From Ampullaceana balthica (taxonomy: Eukaryota; Mollusca; Gastropoda; Lymnaeidae): a stretch of 64,000 nt of DNA. Position numbers and translations under genes: made by a program. Positions 1 to 11,509 of this stretch are shown here, piece after piece (positions within the stretch are counted from its first letter, which is position 1; every line of letters begins with the position of its first letter). The notes below the pieces were generated by a model. That model searched no databases. It was not told the DNA's origin and saw only the letters and a list, made by a program, of their open reading frames with translations. The stretch lies in the NCBI GenBank assembly GCA_944989445.1, contig CALYLW010000743.1, forward strand, positions 186,001 through 250,000. Direction: 5' to 3'.

Positions 1-729
1 TACGAAATATCAAACTTTCTGAAATTTACACAAAGTATTTTATAATAGGGGTTGCAGGGCGCCTACAGTTCCCCCTTTTTTTTTATTTTATAATTAACCA
101 TCATCAAATCCTCTTTTTACATTGATCCCTTTTCCAAAATTAAAATATGAGCGAAAACAATGACGTCATATAATATATTTTTACAGCGCATATTTAATTT
201 GCACACCTTTTGATGCTTTGGTGCAGTAATTTGGTTTTCCCTGCTTTCTAAAATTAGTAGCGTCAGGACTGACAGACACTACTTGCGTGACAATTGCAAA
301 TTATATATATATATATATATATATATGACAAAGTTAGTTTCTGTAGTGTTTGCTTGTTTCGCATATGTTTTTCAATGATTTATGGATCGCGACCAAAATT
401 AGCAGATATATACAACATTATTTCTATTGAAAACTTAAGTTGTTTTGCACTTTTTATCAGTCATCATTCTGGGCGGGGTTGCTATTTATCTTTTTAATTA
501 TATTGCTCATAAAAGTGAAAAAAGCTTTTTGTTCTGGCTACCAGTTAGATTGGATTGACGGATCTAGACCATACAAGGTGTATAAATAATCACGCCCCAA
601 ATAAAACTAATATCTGGAATTAAACTCATAATACCCACTCATTGGGGGGCCGGGGCTAAAAATGTTGTTTTTTTTCCTAAAAAATATTTTTAAAAAACAT
701 ATTTAAACATTTTCTACTGTGGAAAAGGA
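1..729. other. AT-rich non-coding DNA
   Basis: No gene or recognisable repeat was found apart from a short (TA)n run at 302-326. The short open frame over that run reads as alternating Tyr-Ile and is an artefact of the dinucleotide repeat. Confidence 0.6.
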
Positions 730-1330
730 TGAATGCGTTTGAAACAGAATGGGAACTCACAGGAAATGTGATCACATAATACAAGGAGATCATACTTAGG
801 TAAATAAACGAAACCAAAGTATGACATCAAATCGGGTAAAAAGAATTCACGAACAATGGAATCTTCTTGGATCTTACTGAGGTATGTTATCCAATCAAAA
901 TATGGAATCGCCTTGAGGCAAGGGATTCGACAAAGCATGATATTCCATTATACAATGGCGTAATAGTGTGGGGAAAAAATTGACAAAGAATGGAATTCGT
1001 TTATGCAACGGAATAATAATTGGGTATGAAATCTTAAAGAATGCTGGAATCTAAATTGGGAAACTGATTCTACCAAAACCGGGATCTACTTAAACAAAGC
1101 GATAATATTGAGCTATGTGGTCCCATTAAAGTATGGTATTTCATATGAAGGGATCTACTGTACGTACGGGAAACCTTTAAACAATAGTATCATAATTGCG
1201 CATGTAATTTCAAAGAAATATGAAATCATATAATTAAAAGGGATTCGACCAAGAAAGGAATCTCATTATTTAACGGAATCGTAATTGGTTGGGTACAAAA
1301 TGGAATCTATAATGCAGTCACGGAAAAAAG
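730..1330 (+). repeat. Degenerate GGAATC-type minisatellite
   Basis: Diverged short units recur here at roughly 30-50 bp spacing, built around GGAATC or GGGATTC followed by a variable TA-rich spacer such as GTAATTGGGT or ATAATTG. Copies can be seen near 870, 925, 1010, 1050, 1250 and 1280. The same unit in reverse complement occupies 28980-29520. No coding potential. Confidence 0.5.
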
Positions 1331-1345
1331 CCGTGTGTGTCAGCT

Positions 1346-1347
<2 letters not shown>

Positions 1348-1389
<42 letters not shown>
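1348..1389. repeat. (TA)n microsatellite
   Basis: An almost pure TA dinucleotide array ending in a TATATTTATAAATATA-like degenerate tail. Confidence 0.95.
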
Positions 1390-1393
<4 letters not shown>

Positions 1394-2983
1394 TATATAT
1401 TTATAAATATATGAACCCAATTGTGAAATTGGTCGCTATCATCTAATGTATACTTACAGCAATTTCTTAACATCTTAATAATATTATTAAGTTACCAATT
1501 TAGTAACATAAATATGAATTTCGAATATTTGAAGTAAATCGGAAAATCAGCATGAAGTCCCAAAAAAATATTTTAAAATATGTTTTTAAAAAGCAATAGT
1601 TGTGACTAGACGAAACAACAATAAACACACAACGTAAAGATCAACAAAATAATGTTGAGAAGGGGAAAGCTGAAATACATTACATCTTGATATTAAGCTC
1701 CTTTCCTTTTCTCCCCTCTCTTATAAGTTTTTCCCCCCTTTATTTCTTAGCTCACGCACTACCAAAGAGTATAAATCAATTTCTTGTACATTTACATCAA
1801 GGCGTGTTCTGTCGTGATTTAGTTAAAATCACTCTGTGTTATAATCATTAAAACAAAATGGCATCAAACTGAGTTTTTTTTTATGTATTAACCCATAAAT
1901 AGAAAGCTTAACTGAAGTTTTTCAGCATGAGGGGTTCATAGTGACTGATTTTTATTTCTTTTCTTACACAATGCACACATTCTTTTCCAATGAGCACTTA
2001 GCGTCTATTAACCTTTGTTGTTCTTGTAGTTGGTATTTCGTTGATTAATTCCACCACTCCATTTTAAAAAGAAACACATTCATTGTATAATGTACTTAGA
2101 TCTAAATGATCATTAAATTTGCGTTCAATTCGAATTCAGTCACCTACAAACGAAGTAATTCGATTTTAGACAAATTAAAAATCTAGACAATTGCTTGAAA
2201 TTGCTTGAAAAATGTTTATTTATACGATAATGCCTATTCTGTACGTTTGATACGGTTTAGAACCATTGGTGGGAGTTAAGCACGTGGTTATGTGCAATTT
2301 GTTAAGTTACTTTTTTCTGAAATGTTTGGTTAAATAATTAAATCTATAACTATTAATCTATCAATTAAAAATAATTTTTTGCATTAAATGATTTTAAACC
2401 TATAGTATTGTAATCTTTGAATATGTAGTTTCAGATCTGAGGTAAACTTAATGAGATTGCCAAACACAAAAAGGATTGTGTAAGAGTATAGGGTGTGCTG
2501 CACGTCTTGCACCAATGCTAGGAGATTCAGAAATTTTAAATTAAAAACTGTCATCCACAAAAAAGTATTTAACATTTTACTGTTGCAAATTATAACAATT
2601 TCGAATATATTTACCAAAATTGTATATACATTAATAGTAATGTCATCCTCTAAATTAGGGGTCGGCGAAAAGGGGTAAATTATAAAATTTGGGATAAAAG
2701 GGAATTTTTAGGAGTAATGCATAATCTTTGGGGACATATGAATCCGCTAGATATATTTAAAATCCGTCATGTATACGAGTGTGCTTGGGAGATAAGCCCA
2801 CTATTTAACAAGTTCCTTTCAGAAAATGCATTCTATAAATGTGAGTAAATTCTTTGCTATGCAGCGTGATGGGGCCTATGATTTCATTAGTAAAACGCAA
2901 CTTATGGTTTGCTACCTTAAAGATAGCGGCTGGATAGCGAATTGAGGGGCGTTTGATCGAGCCAACGCAAAGCCACAATAAGA
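1390..2983. other. AT-rich non-coding DNA
   Basis: No gene, tRNA or repeat recognised. Open frames of 60-77 codons at 2384-2678 lie on opposite strands of the same low-complexity sequence and show no motif or splice context. Confidence 0.5.
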
Positions 2984-3180
2984 ATGAAATAAAACATCCC
3001 CGTAAAACCAAAGTTTTTGACTATAAATCCCTTATATATGAGACATAATTAAAAGTATTGATCATGTTCAAACGCGACAAACATTTACAAACTGAATCTG
3101 CCTTAACTCCCCTTTGCTGTATAACCTAGGGGGGGGGTTGGGAGGGGGATTGGGAGATGGGAAAATCTGGTCAAATCTGG
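2984..3180 (-). repeat. Family B element, 3' part, inverted
   Basis: Reverse complement of the 3' half of the element tandemly repeated to the right. It contains the terminal motif with GTAAAAACAAAGTTTTTGAC-like sequence, then CTATAAATCCCTTATATATG, then the conserved block TTGATCATGTTCAAACG. It directly abuts the plus-strand array, giving a head-to-head junction near 3180. Confidence 0.75.
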
Positions 3181-4975
3181 TTTATCTATATAAACTATAT
3201 GTAGAGGTCGCTATTGTTTACATTTTACGGGTCACTTGACTTCAGGCCAGCCACCTGTGAACAGATCTCGTGCTTTAAACCAGGTGGTTTACACCAGGAG
3301 TTGAGTTAACGCGTTGACGCCACCCGTCCATGTCCACACCCCCTCCCCCCTTCCACCAGTTTTAAAGCCAGGGGAGATAATTTCTGTTTCAATTTGAACA
3401 TAATCAATACTTTTAGTTATGTCTCATATATAAGGGATTTATAGTCAAAAACTTTGTTTTTACGGGTTTGTTTTATTAAATCCCTTATATTAACTTCGCG
3501 GCCGTCTCTCTCTCTCTGTCTTGGGCTCGGCGGGTCGGCGGGCGGAAAAACAGAAGTCAAAAATGACACACTTCCCATGATCCGATCGAACTGAAATTTG
3601 GCACACGGACCCGTGTCACCTAACAATGCATCGTATCAAAATTTCAGATCGATCGATCGTACCGTAATTAAATTAATGCATGTTTAGTTTATCTATATAA
3701 ACTATATGTAGAGGTCGCTATTGTTTACATTTTACGGGTCACTTGACTTCAGGCCAGCCACCTGTGAACAGATCTCGTGCTTAAACCAGGTGGTTTACGA
3801 CCAGGATTTGAGTTAACGCGTTGACGCCACCCGTCCATGTCCACACCCCCTCCCCCCTTCCACCAGTTTTAAAGCCAGGGGAGATAATTTCTGTTTCAAT
3901 TTGCACATAATCAATACTTTTAGTTATGTCTCATATATAAGGGATTTATAGTCAAAAACTTTGTTTTTAAATCCCTTATATTAACTTCGCGGCCGTCTCT
4001 CTCTGTCTTGGGCTCGGCGGGCTCGGCGGGCGGAAAAACAGAAGTCAAAAATGACCAACTTTCCATGATCCGATCGAACTGAAATTTGGCACACGGACCC
4101 GTCTAACCTAACAATGCATCGTATCAAAATTTCAGATCGATCGATCGTACCGTAATTAAATTAATGCATGTTTAGTTTATCTATATAAACTATATGTAGA
4201 GGTCGCTATTGTTTACATTTTACGGGTCACTTGACTTCAGGCCAGCCACCTGTGAACAGATCTCGTGCTTTAACCAGGTGGTTTACGACAGGAGTTGAGT
4301 TAACGCGTTGACGCCACCCGTCCATGTCCACACCCCCTCCCCCCTTCCACCAGTTTTAAAGCCATGGGGAGATAATTTCTGTTTCAATTTGCACATAATC
4401 AATACTTTTAGTTATGTCTCATATATAAGGGATTTATAGTCAAAAACTTTGTTTTTACGGGGTTGTTTTTATTTTAAATCCCTTATATTAACTTCACCGG
4501 CGTCTCTGTCTTGGGCTCGGCGGGCGGGCGGAAAAAGAAAAGTCGAAAATGACCCACTTCCGTGAAGCCATCGAGCTGAAATTTGGCACACGGACCCGTG
4601 TCACCTAACAATGCATCGTATCAAAATTTCAGATCGATCGATCGTACCGTAATTAAATTAATGCATGTTTAGTTTATCTATATAAACTATATGTAGAGGT
4701 CGCTATTGTTTACATTTTACGGGTCACTTGACTTCAGGCCAGCCACCTGTGAACAGATCTCGTGCTTAAACCAGGTGGTTTACACCAGGAGTTGAGTTAA
4801 CGCGTTGACGCCACCCGTCCATGTCCACACCCCCTCCCCCCTTCCACCAGTTTTAAAGCCATGGGGAGATAATTTCTGTTTCAAATTTGAACATAATCAA
4901 TACTTTTAGTTATGTCTCATATAAGGGATTTATAGTCAAAAACTTTGTTTTTACGGGGTTGTATTATTACTTTGG
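3181..4975 (+). repeat. Head-to-tail array of ~500-bp family B elements (HINE-like)
   Basis: One 5'-truncated and three near-complete copies lie head to tail. The recurrent start AAATCCCTTATATTAACTTC falls at 3478, 3969 and 4476, and the shared internal block TTTATCTATATAAACTATAT at 3181, 3688, 4176 and 4673 (steps of 507, 488 and 497 bp). Each unit begins with AAATCCCTTATAT and ends near the inverted ATATAAGGGATTT. Next comes a small hairpin AAAACTTTGTTTT and a short T-rich tail. Subterminal inverted repeats plus a 3' hairpin plus tandem copies match the known architecture of HINEs, the non-autonomous partners of Helentrons. That classification is inference; the tandem structure is seen directly. 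Units contain no protein-coding frame. Confidence 0.85.
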
Positions 4976-5050
4976 TTTTTCCGCCCGCCCAAGAGATAAC
5001 GACAGACAGAGACGGCCGTGAAGTTAATATAAGGGATTTAAAAATGACTC
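4976..5050 (-). repeat. Family B element, 5' end, inverted
   Basis: The plus array stops mid-element and switches to an inverted 5' end: CCGCCCGCCCAAGAG, the GACAGACAGAGACGGCCGTG block, then AAGTTAATATAAGGGATTTA. This marks an inversion or an insertion boundary. Confidence 0.75.
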
Positions 5051-5237
5051 AGCCGAGAAAGTCCTCCGCTGACCTATAAGGGAACCGGGGCACCCAAAAG
5101 GTATACCAAGCCCTTAGTAAGCCCTAATGGAAACATTAGGGACCCCCTACGACCATCGGTTTGGGACTTACTTACTTTACCTTAAAGAGAGATATCCCTG
5201 TGCTGTGGGTAGGTTTAAAGGCTAACAGATTTAGTCT
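5051..5237. other. GC-richer spacer with a perfect tetraloop hairpin
   Basis: About 190 bp of balanced composition lies between two inverted family B copies and resembles neither them nor the AT-rich surroundings. It contains the perfect stem-loop CCCTAATGGAAACATTAGGG at 5122-5141 (8-bp stem, GAAA loop) and an ACCGGGGCACCC segment. It could be a structured part of another transposon. I do not recognise it. Confidence 0.5.
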
Positions 5238-5706
5238 AATAAAACATCCCCGTAAAAACAAAGTTTTTGACTATAAATCCCTTACATATGAGACATAACT
5301 AAAATTATTGATTATGTTCAAATGTGACAAACATTTGCAGCCTGACACCGAGTGATATCCCCTGGCTTTAAAACCGGGGGAAGGGACGGAAGGGGATGTG
5401 GACATCGACGGGTGGTGTCAACTCGTGAACTCAACTGGCACGTGAAATAAAAACAATATCAAACCATGAATTTGTATTACATATGGTATATAGAGATAAA
5501 CTAAAAATGCATTAATATAATTACGGTACGTTCGATTGATCTGAAATTTTGATACCATCCATTGTTATGTGACACGAGTCTATGTGCCAAAGTTTAGCTC
5601 GATTGCATCAAGGGATGTGGGTCATTTTTTTTAGTTTTGTTTTTCCGTCCGACGTACCAAGCACGACAGACAAGATTTGAAGTATATATATATAAGGGAT
5701 TTAAAA
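5238..5706 (-). repeat. Family B element, near full length
   Basis: Single inverted copy running from AAAACATCCCCGTAAAAAC to TATATATAAGGGATTTAAAA. It keeps both subterminal AAATCCCTTA/TAAGGGATTT blocks and the TTTTGATACCATCC-type core. Confidence 0.75.
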
Positions 5707-6139
5707 ATAGTGTAGTTATTCTAAAAGATAAAAACGTTGTTTTAAGATGATTATGTTTCTTTGAAATTTATTAGGTCCAACTTGCAATGTTTTGGTTTAT
5801 GTACATAATGCTCATACTTAAGCAACACGAAAAAAAATTATACATAATACAGCAGCTGATAAATTATTGAATCATTAGGCATTAGGGTTTTAAATAACGT
5901 CTTTTGCCTCAGACCACCGTTTTTGTTTTATTTTTTAAGACTTGAAAAGATCGTACACAAGGTAGTTTGAATAGCTAAGGCAAGTCTTTGCCTAATATAT
6001 ACATTTATATTTACGTATACTTCAAAAACAAATTCGCTCTCTAGCTCTCCTTCACCCTCTCTCTCTCTTTCTTTCTCTCTCTCTCTCTCTTTCTATATGT
6101 ATGTACATATATGCATTTAAATGAACCATTTGTTTTTCG
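5707..6139. other. AT-rich DNA with a (CT)n tract
   Basis: No gene seen. A polypyrimidine (CT)n/(CTTT)n microsatellite occupies about 6040-6096. Confidence 0.6.
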
Positions 6140-6420
6140 TCTGTCGTAGTCGACGATGACCACTCTCATCATATTTGTCTTATGCTAGGTCGCAACGTGT
6201 ATCCTCTGGCCGCTTATTAACCCTATTCTAGCACGAAACTTTCGTCCGCATGTCGGACAATAGATGAATAGGATCAATTCAGTAGCGTTTTGGATACGGT
6301 TCTTTCTGGCTTGACGTTTGGTCTTGGCATCCTGTTGTCTATTAGCCTCACAGGCAGTTGCACCATTCCGTATCAAAGAGCGCCAGTGGGCTCGGTTACA
6401 GGCTGCTGCCTCTCATGAGT
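6140..6420 (-). pseudogene. LINE reverse transcriptase C-terminus with C2H2 finger (remnant)
   Basis: Read on the minus strand, the frame starts with a block ending ACNRAHWRSLIRNGA, continues through a basic QDAKTKRQARKNR segment, and ends in CPTCGRKFRARIGL followed by the final part of a C2H2 finger. This is the C-terminal tail typical of a non-LTR retrotransposon ORF2 family common in invertebrates and fish. Only the last ~80 residues remain and there is a stop upstream. The expected first zinc-binding His appears replaced by Gly (ISGQRIH), so the finger is probably non-functional. The 3' UTR carries a GGTCATCGTCGACTACG motif near 6145-6165. A second copy in the opposite orientation lies immediately to the right. 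Confidence 0.7.
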
Positions 6421-6539
6421 TATGTCTAATATCAAATTATATAGTACATTAATACTGAACAAAACACACAATGAAATCGTGAGAAAAGTTCTCAACAAAA
6501 ACAAGCAGTAAAAAGTTCCAGTCACCGAAGTATTTGTCA

Positions 6540-6935
6540 GGGTATTTATCGTTAGTAATTACCCAAGAAACATGCAATACAGACTACGTTGAGCAGGGGA
6601 TGCCATGCTCATATTGGACCATCGGCTCCCAAAAAGGCTCTTATATGTCGAGCTTACTAATGGGCAGAGAGCCCGCCGAAGGCACTGGAAGCGGTACAAA
6701 GATACACTTAATACCACACCCAAGGCCTCTGAAATTGGGCATGATTACCTGTAGGCAGCAGCCAGCGACAAAGCATCCATGCACATTATGATACCAAACA
6801 GAAACTAATTATGTGAGACACATTCCTTTTTAAAAATAGGGTTAATTAAGTCACCAAATGACACACATAGCTGCCTCAACACATGACTATTTATTTAGAT
6901 GAGAGTAGTCATCGTCAATTAGGACGGACAAACAA
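6540..6935 (+). pseudogene. LINE reverse transcriptase C-terminus (remnant), opposite orientation
   Basis: A plus-strand frame reads HRLPKRLLYVELTNGQRARR, then RYKDTLNTT and AAASDKAS. This is the segment just upstream of the ACNRAHWRSL block in the same LINE family. It is interrupted by a stop at the position of a conserved Trp and decays afterwards. A 3'-UTR-like motif, GAGAGTAGTCATCGTCAATT, occurs near 6901-6922. Together with the minus-strand copy this forms an inverted pair of LINE 3' ends with their 5' sides facing each other. Confidence 0.6.
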
Positions 6936-6939
6936 TCTA

Positions 6940-7203
6940 TCTATATATAATTTAGGGCAAGTAGAATACGTGTGCAAATAAGCATGACATATGAAAAATC
7001 ACAGTTAATGGTTGGCAAGCGAGGGTGGGGAAGGGTGGGGGGAGGCAGATAACAACAACCGCAGTGTGCATGTCTTGAAACCAAAAATGCGTCGGCGGTT
7101 ACCTCCCTCCCGATATTTATTCGCATTGTTTTCATTTCTTCGTACTGCTGTTTCTGCCCATTCTTTCCCCCGTTCTTTGCAATACGCCACGGGTCGTATC
7201 TAG
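6940..7203 (+). mobile_element. Short non-autonomous Helitron
   Basis: The element starts A|TCTATATATAATTT and ends ATCTAG|T, fitting the Helitron rule of a 5' TC, a 3' CTRR and insertion between A and T. Internally it shares a CACAGTTAATGGTTGG block and a 3' subterminal CATTTCTTCG...GTTCTTTGCA block with the copy at 12270-12883. The 3' hairpin has decayed to one arm (ATACGCCACGGG). Non-coding, 264 bp. It sits directly next to the LINE 3' end on its left. Confidence 0.7.
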
Positions 7204-9190
7204 TAACAATTATTACAAATCGTAAAAATACATTGAAACATTGCAAAACATGTGTCCTATTGATTTTTTTAATGTTCTAATATGCTTAAAACTATTATAT
7301 ATGTTTTTAAAGCTTTCAATTTTTTAACGTTAAGTATTACATTAAAAATTGTCGCACCTGTATAGTGGACTGAAATTGATTTGAAAAAAGCCATATGTAC
7401 AACTTACCTTTTAGTCTAGAAACAACTCCCTGGAAGATCATGAGGCAAATAAACCTAATCAATAATATTTTCTTCATCCTGCTGTCGGTAAGCAGACCAA
7501 GGATAGTTTGAAAAATGAGTTTTTCTTTTGTTTTCTTTTATTTTCTCTACATTTATCTTTGTGCTATCAAGCTGATTAAATATGGCTTCAGGGTACTTTC
7601 AAAAAAAGCTGTTGAGGGTATTTTGAAAGATGTAATTGGCTATTTAACTTTTTACAAATGCTAAAAGTTAAGGCTTTAGCAACGCACTGTTCTTTAAAAA
7701 TTAGTACGTTATTTATTTATTTTAAAAAAATAAATAATGTATGGCTGAGATGCGTTAGCACACTGACTATTGAATCAGAGTGAGTAAAATAAACTTAATG
7801 AAGAGAAAACTTTTGTTTAAAAAAAATGTATAAATTGCATGAATTAGAACTGACTACTTAACTATTAACACTTTTGTGATCAAATGATCCTCTTATAAGT
7901 CAGTTGAGCTGCTAAAGCATCTCATCCACTTAACAGGGTATAGACGTTATCTGTAAATGTACCAGGAAGTGTAATTGATGAAATAAGATACAAATATAAA
8001 TTTTAAAAAAATGTATTTATACCGACGGTTTACGAGATATAATTTAGAAAGCTAAAAATTCCAAAATCTAAAAAATGATTTTTTTGTCTCATTTTATAAT
8101 ATATTTACGAAGTATCCCTCATTTAAAATATTTAAATTATAAAAGTTCCGGGTAGTCTTAAGTTATTTAATTATTTTTCTTTTTATTGACATCTAAATGT
8201 AAATGCTTGGAATGTTCCTAAATATTTAGCAAAAAATCGCCTGTTTATATCACTTACAATGCTTCATAGTTCTATGCATATGTGCTCAATTGTCGCTTTT
8301 CTATCATATTTATGAAGGATTATATTTTTGTGTTACAATAAAAGGGTAAAAATATGAAAATTTCAGCACATTCATTTGAGCAAGAGCACTCACAATGACT
8401 AATAAAGATTGCAGTGGTCTCGTATTACTCACGGAAAGTATATAGCTAACCTATTTTAAGTACGTCCAGCAGATATCACCATAGCAACTAATTTACGTGT
8501 AACACACATGTGTGAAACAAATGCTTACGTCAAAAATTGTTGATATCATTTTCTTTTTCTAAGCTGTGACTGGTTAATTTATTATCTGCGCAAAATTTTT
8601 TGGTTGGCTTCTTGTCTAAATCTGAAATGTCCTTACTTGGTGATAGTTAAAAGGTTACAGTGAAGAATTATGTTTCTTCCTACTTTGTAAATGAGTACAA
8701 GTGGATTAAATTATTTTTGTCATGCACATTTATAAACAATAAGCTAGCGTGCCTCAAACATTTGCAAAATTAAAGAATGCACGTACAGTTTCTCGGGAAT
8801 TTAAATTAAAAAAATAAAACAAATTAATTGACAAGTATGTTTGTTTTTTGTTTGTTTTTTTCGGGGGGTGGGGATGGGGTAAGCTCAATTCCCATTTCAA
8901 TGTTTTGCAGGACGGACGAAACGATAAATAAGGTACTGCTAGCAAAAAACAAACAAAAGCGTCATATCATACACATTTTAATTTGCTGTTACGTTTAAAT
9001 TTAATTTGACAATTTTGAACATCCATTGTATGAATTAATTTATAAATCAAAACAGGCTAAGTTGAGGCAATTTTCATCGATAGGCATATCATTCCCACAA
9101 AGTTGGTCATCTTGAAGAATAGAAAATCTTCAAATAGGTATGTTTAAAACTAATTTCATTGCACCATTCAAATGAAATAAACATAATACA
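7204..9190. other. AT-rich non-coding DNA
   Basis: Nothing recognisable apart from short homopolymer runs. No supported exon, RNA gene or repeat. Confidence 0.5.
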
Positions 9191-9194
9191 TAAC

Positions 9195-9332
9195 ATGTCG
9201 GAACAACCGTGGTCGAATCTCTCAGTGGTCGAACGATACGTAGTCGAAACTACCAGGGTCGAAACGTCATGTGGTCGAATAGGCAAAGTCAAACCGTCAG
9301 GAGTCGAAACATCCAGGGTTGAAATGTCAAGC
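9195..9332 (+). repeat. ~16-bp GTCGAA minisatellite
   Basis: About eight consecutive units of 15-17 bp are centred on GTCGAA (GTGGTCGAATCTCTCA, GTGGTCGAACGATACGT, AGTCGAAACTACCAG and so on). The short open frame across it is therefore repetitive (VVE/VETTRVET) and should not be read as a gene. Confidence 0.8.
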
Positions 9333-9340
9333 TGCCATTA

Positions 9341-10719
9341 AAAAAAACATAATTTATTTATTACATTAAAATCATTTTACAAAGAAAGTATAAATAATTA
9401 TTAATTATATTGAAGTTATTACAATTATACCATACCTGAGAGTAAAGTTGGGTTGCTCTTCTTATATTTTTTCAATGGCTTGTTTTAAAATAATATAATA
9501 ATAACAATGATTATGATTATAATAATATTATATTAACAATACTAATAATAGAAATAAGATTACAAATTTGAGAATTTAAATAGCGCAGTAACCCAGTAAG
9601 CAGTTGGGCTCACAACACTCAACATAACAATAGTAAAACACATATCCATAAAGGCATTTTAAAGCCTTTAATTTCCTAATTAGAAATTTCAAAAAAACAT
9701 ATAATGATATGGTTGTGAACATAAGTTACATTTAACAATTTAATAAATATGTGATTCTTAATTCGGAAAGAAAAAAAATTAGACATGTGTTTTAGTGCAT
9801 TCGTTCAAGCCTTATACAACGGGAATACTATGACTGTGTTATGGTAAAGAATTCTATTGCTTTATAACCCCCCACGCCCCATCAGAAGAAAAAAAAATTA
9901 AAAAAACTATATATTAAAAAATATATATATATATTTCGTCAAATGTATTATTGCGTGTCATGGAAGCAGAGAGAAAAGTGTATCTTGTGCAGGGCGTAGC
10001 TAACGAGTGGTTGAGTAGACAGAGATAGAATTTTTTTAAGATGGTAAGTTAAGTAAGAGCATGAGTCAAAAAGAATTTGTGTTAAAGAACGGACAATTAG
10101 TAATCAATGCGTGCCTTTAGATGGAGTCAAAGAAATGATTAATGGAGCTGAGTGATATGTTGTTGTTTTTTTTTGGTAAAAACTATTCAGGCACCTGAAT
10201 TTTGTAAACTAAGATAAAACTTTGAAAATTCGGTCTTTTAATCGGTTAAAAAAAAAGGAATTTTCGAAAATAATTAATTAAATGAAATGTCCAAAATATC
10301 TGAGAATAATGTGAATAAAATTATTATTTTGAAATTAGTTTACATTTAGATATAGGTAAGAACCACAAAAGCAATCGCTACTAACTTTGACTTAAGTTTA
10401 ATTCATATGTAACCAAATAGTGTTGTTTTCATCTATTTGTTTTTTCTGTTGTAAGGTATTTTTACACAGTTTATATAAGGGAAAAATAAGGGAGTGTAGT
10501 TAAGAGTTTAAGTTCATATATATTGGACATAATGGTGTAGTATACCAAGATTCGTTCATATTTCTACCTCCCTAATTATAAAATTAGATTTATAATGTAT
10601 TTCTTTTTTTAAAAATACATTAATGGTCGCAGGGCCCTAAGGGTGTGGGATTTAAAATTCAAAGCCATTTACTTTTTTTTAAATTTGGAAAATAAAGATA
10701 TGAGTCAAAATATAGGCCA
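9341..10719. other. AT-rich non-coding DNA
   Basis: ATA/AAT trinucleotide-rich stretch near 9480-9560 and poly-A tracts. No gene or transposon recognised. Confidence 0.5.
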
Positions 10720-11266
10720 CTAGACGACCCTCGGCGTAGCATACGCCACAGACTTGCTCATGGAGAGTGCAAAGAAAGTGGGGAAAGAACGGACACAAAC
10801 TACAGCATGAAGAAATCAACACAACCCGAGTCAACGTCGGTTTTCTGCCGACTCATTGTTGGTTTCGAGACATTCGCACTGCGGTTATCTACCTGCGAAC
10901 CAGCCTTTAACATATTAGCTTGCCAACCATAAACTATGATTGGATGACCTTAGCGAGGGTCAGCCATGTTGGCAATAAAGGGTAAAAGAACGAGCACGCA
11001 CAGACATTTTAAAAAATTAAAAAAACAACAATGTTTTCGCTTGGGCTTGAACCCATGACCTTCCCCGTATAAGGCGGACGTGATAACCAGTAAACCACGA
11101 ATATCACGTTATTCTGTGAAGGAAAAATGCAATTGAAACGCAAGGACCATTGTTGGTCTCGATACATTGGTCGACCCCAACGAGGGTCATTTGTCATGCT
11201 CGTTTGCATATGCTTGCATGGTGGTGTGCGGCATGGTTGGGTGGGAGAGAGAATTATATATATAGA
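10720..11266 (-). mobile_element. Non-autonomous Helitron (547 bp)
   Basis: On the minus strand it begins A|TCTATATATATAATTC and ends in a degenerate GCGTATGCTACGCCG hairpin followed by GTCTAG|T. A subterminal hairpin (GACCC/GGGTC-type arms, seen on plus as GACCCCAACGAGGGTC) lies about 80 bp inside the 5' end. A tRNA-like module lies in the middle in the same orientation as the element. Non-coding; close relative of the copies at 12270, 33867 and 45190. Confidence 0.85.
11037..11103 (-). pseudogene. tRNA-like module inside Helitron
   Basis: Minus-strand sequence contains a box A-like GGTTTACTGGTTATCACG and a box B GGGTTCAAGCCC at tRNA spacing, with an anticodon-arm position reading loop CTTATAC. 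It most resembles a valine-type tRNA backbone but has imperfect arms. It is probably a tRNA-derived fragment fixed in the Helitron, not a working tRNA. Confidence 0.6.
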
Positions 11267-11509
11267 TATTCGTGTAATATTAACTGGGAAATAACGTCTT
11301 CAACGTTTGCTAAAAAAAAGTTAATTCGACGCCCCCACCCGCCCCTAAGCAATTAACATTAGGAGTGCAACGTACTGTTTTATTTTAATATGGTTGATAA
11401 AGTTTTTATCAACCACGCTTTGTCAAGATTCCACCATTTGTGCATTTCCCTATGTTTAACATCTTTCTATATTGCTCTTAACATGAAAAAATGACACATT
11501 AACCCCCCC

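Noticed and set aside
6140..6935. Single LINE with twin-primed 5' inversion
   Set aside because: Both arms carry a 3'-UTR-like motif, which fits two copies better than one inverted insertion.
9159..9341. Protein with VVETTRVET repeats
   Set aside because: It is the translation of the GTCGAA minisatellite.
11037..11103. Functional tRNA genes in the Helitrons
   Set aside because: Box A and B are good but acceptor and T arms are imperfect and anticodons vary between copies of one transposon, so they are tRNA-derived modules.
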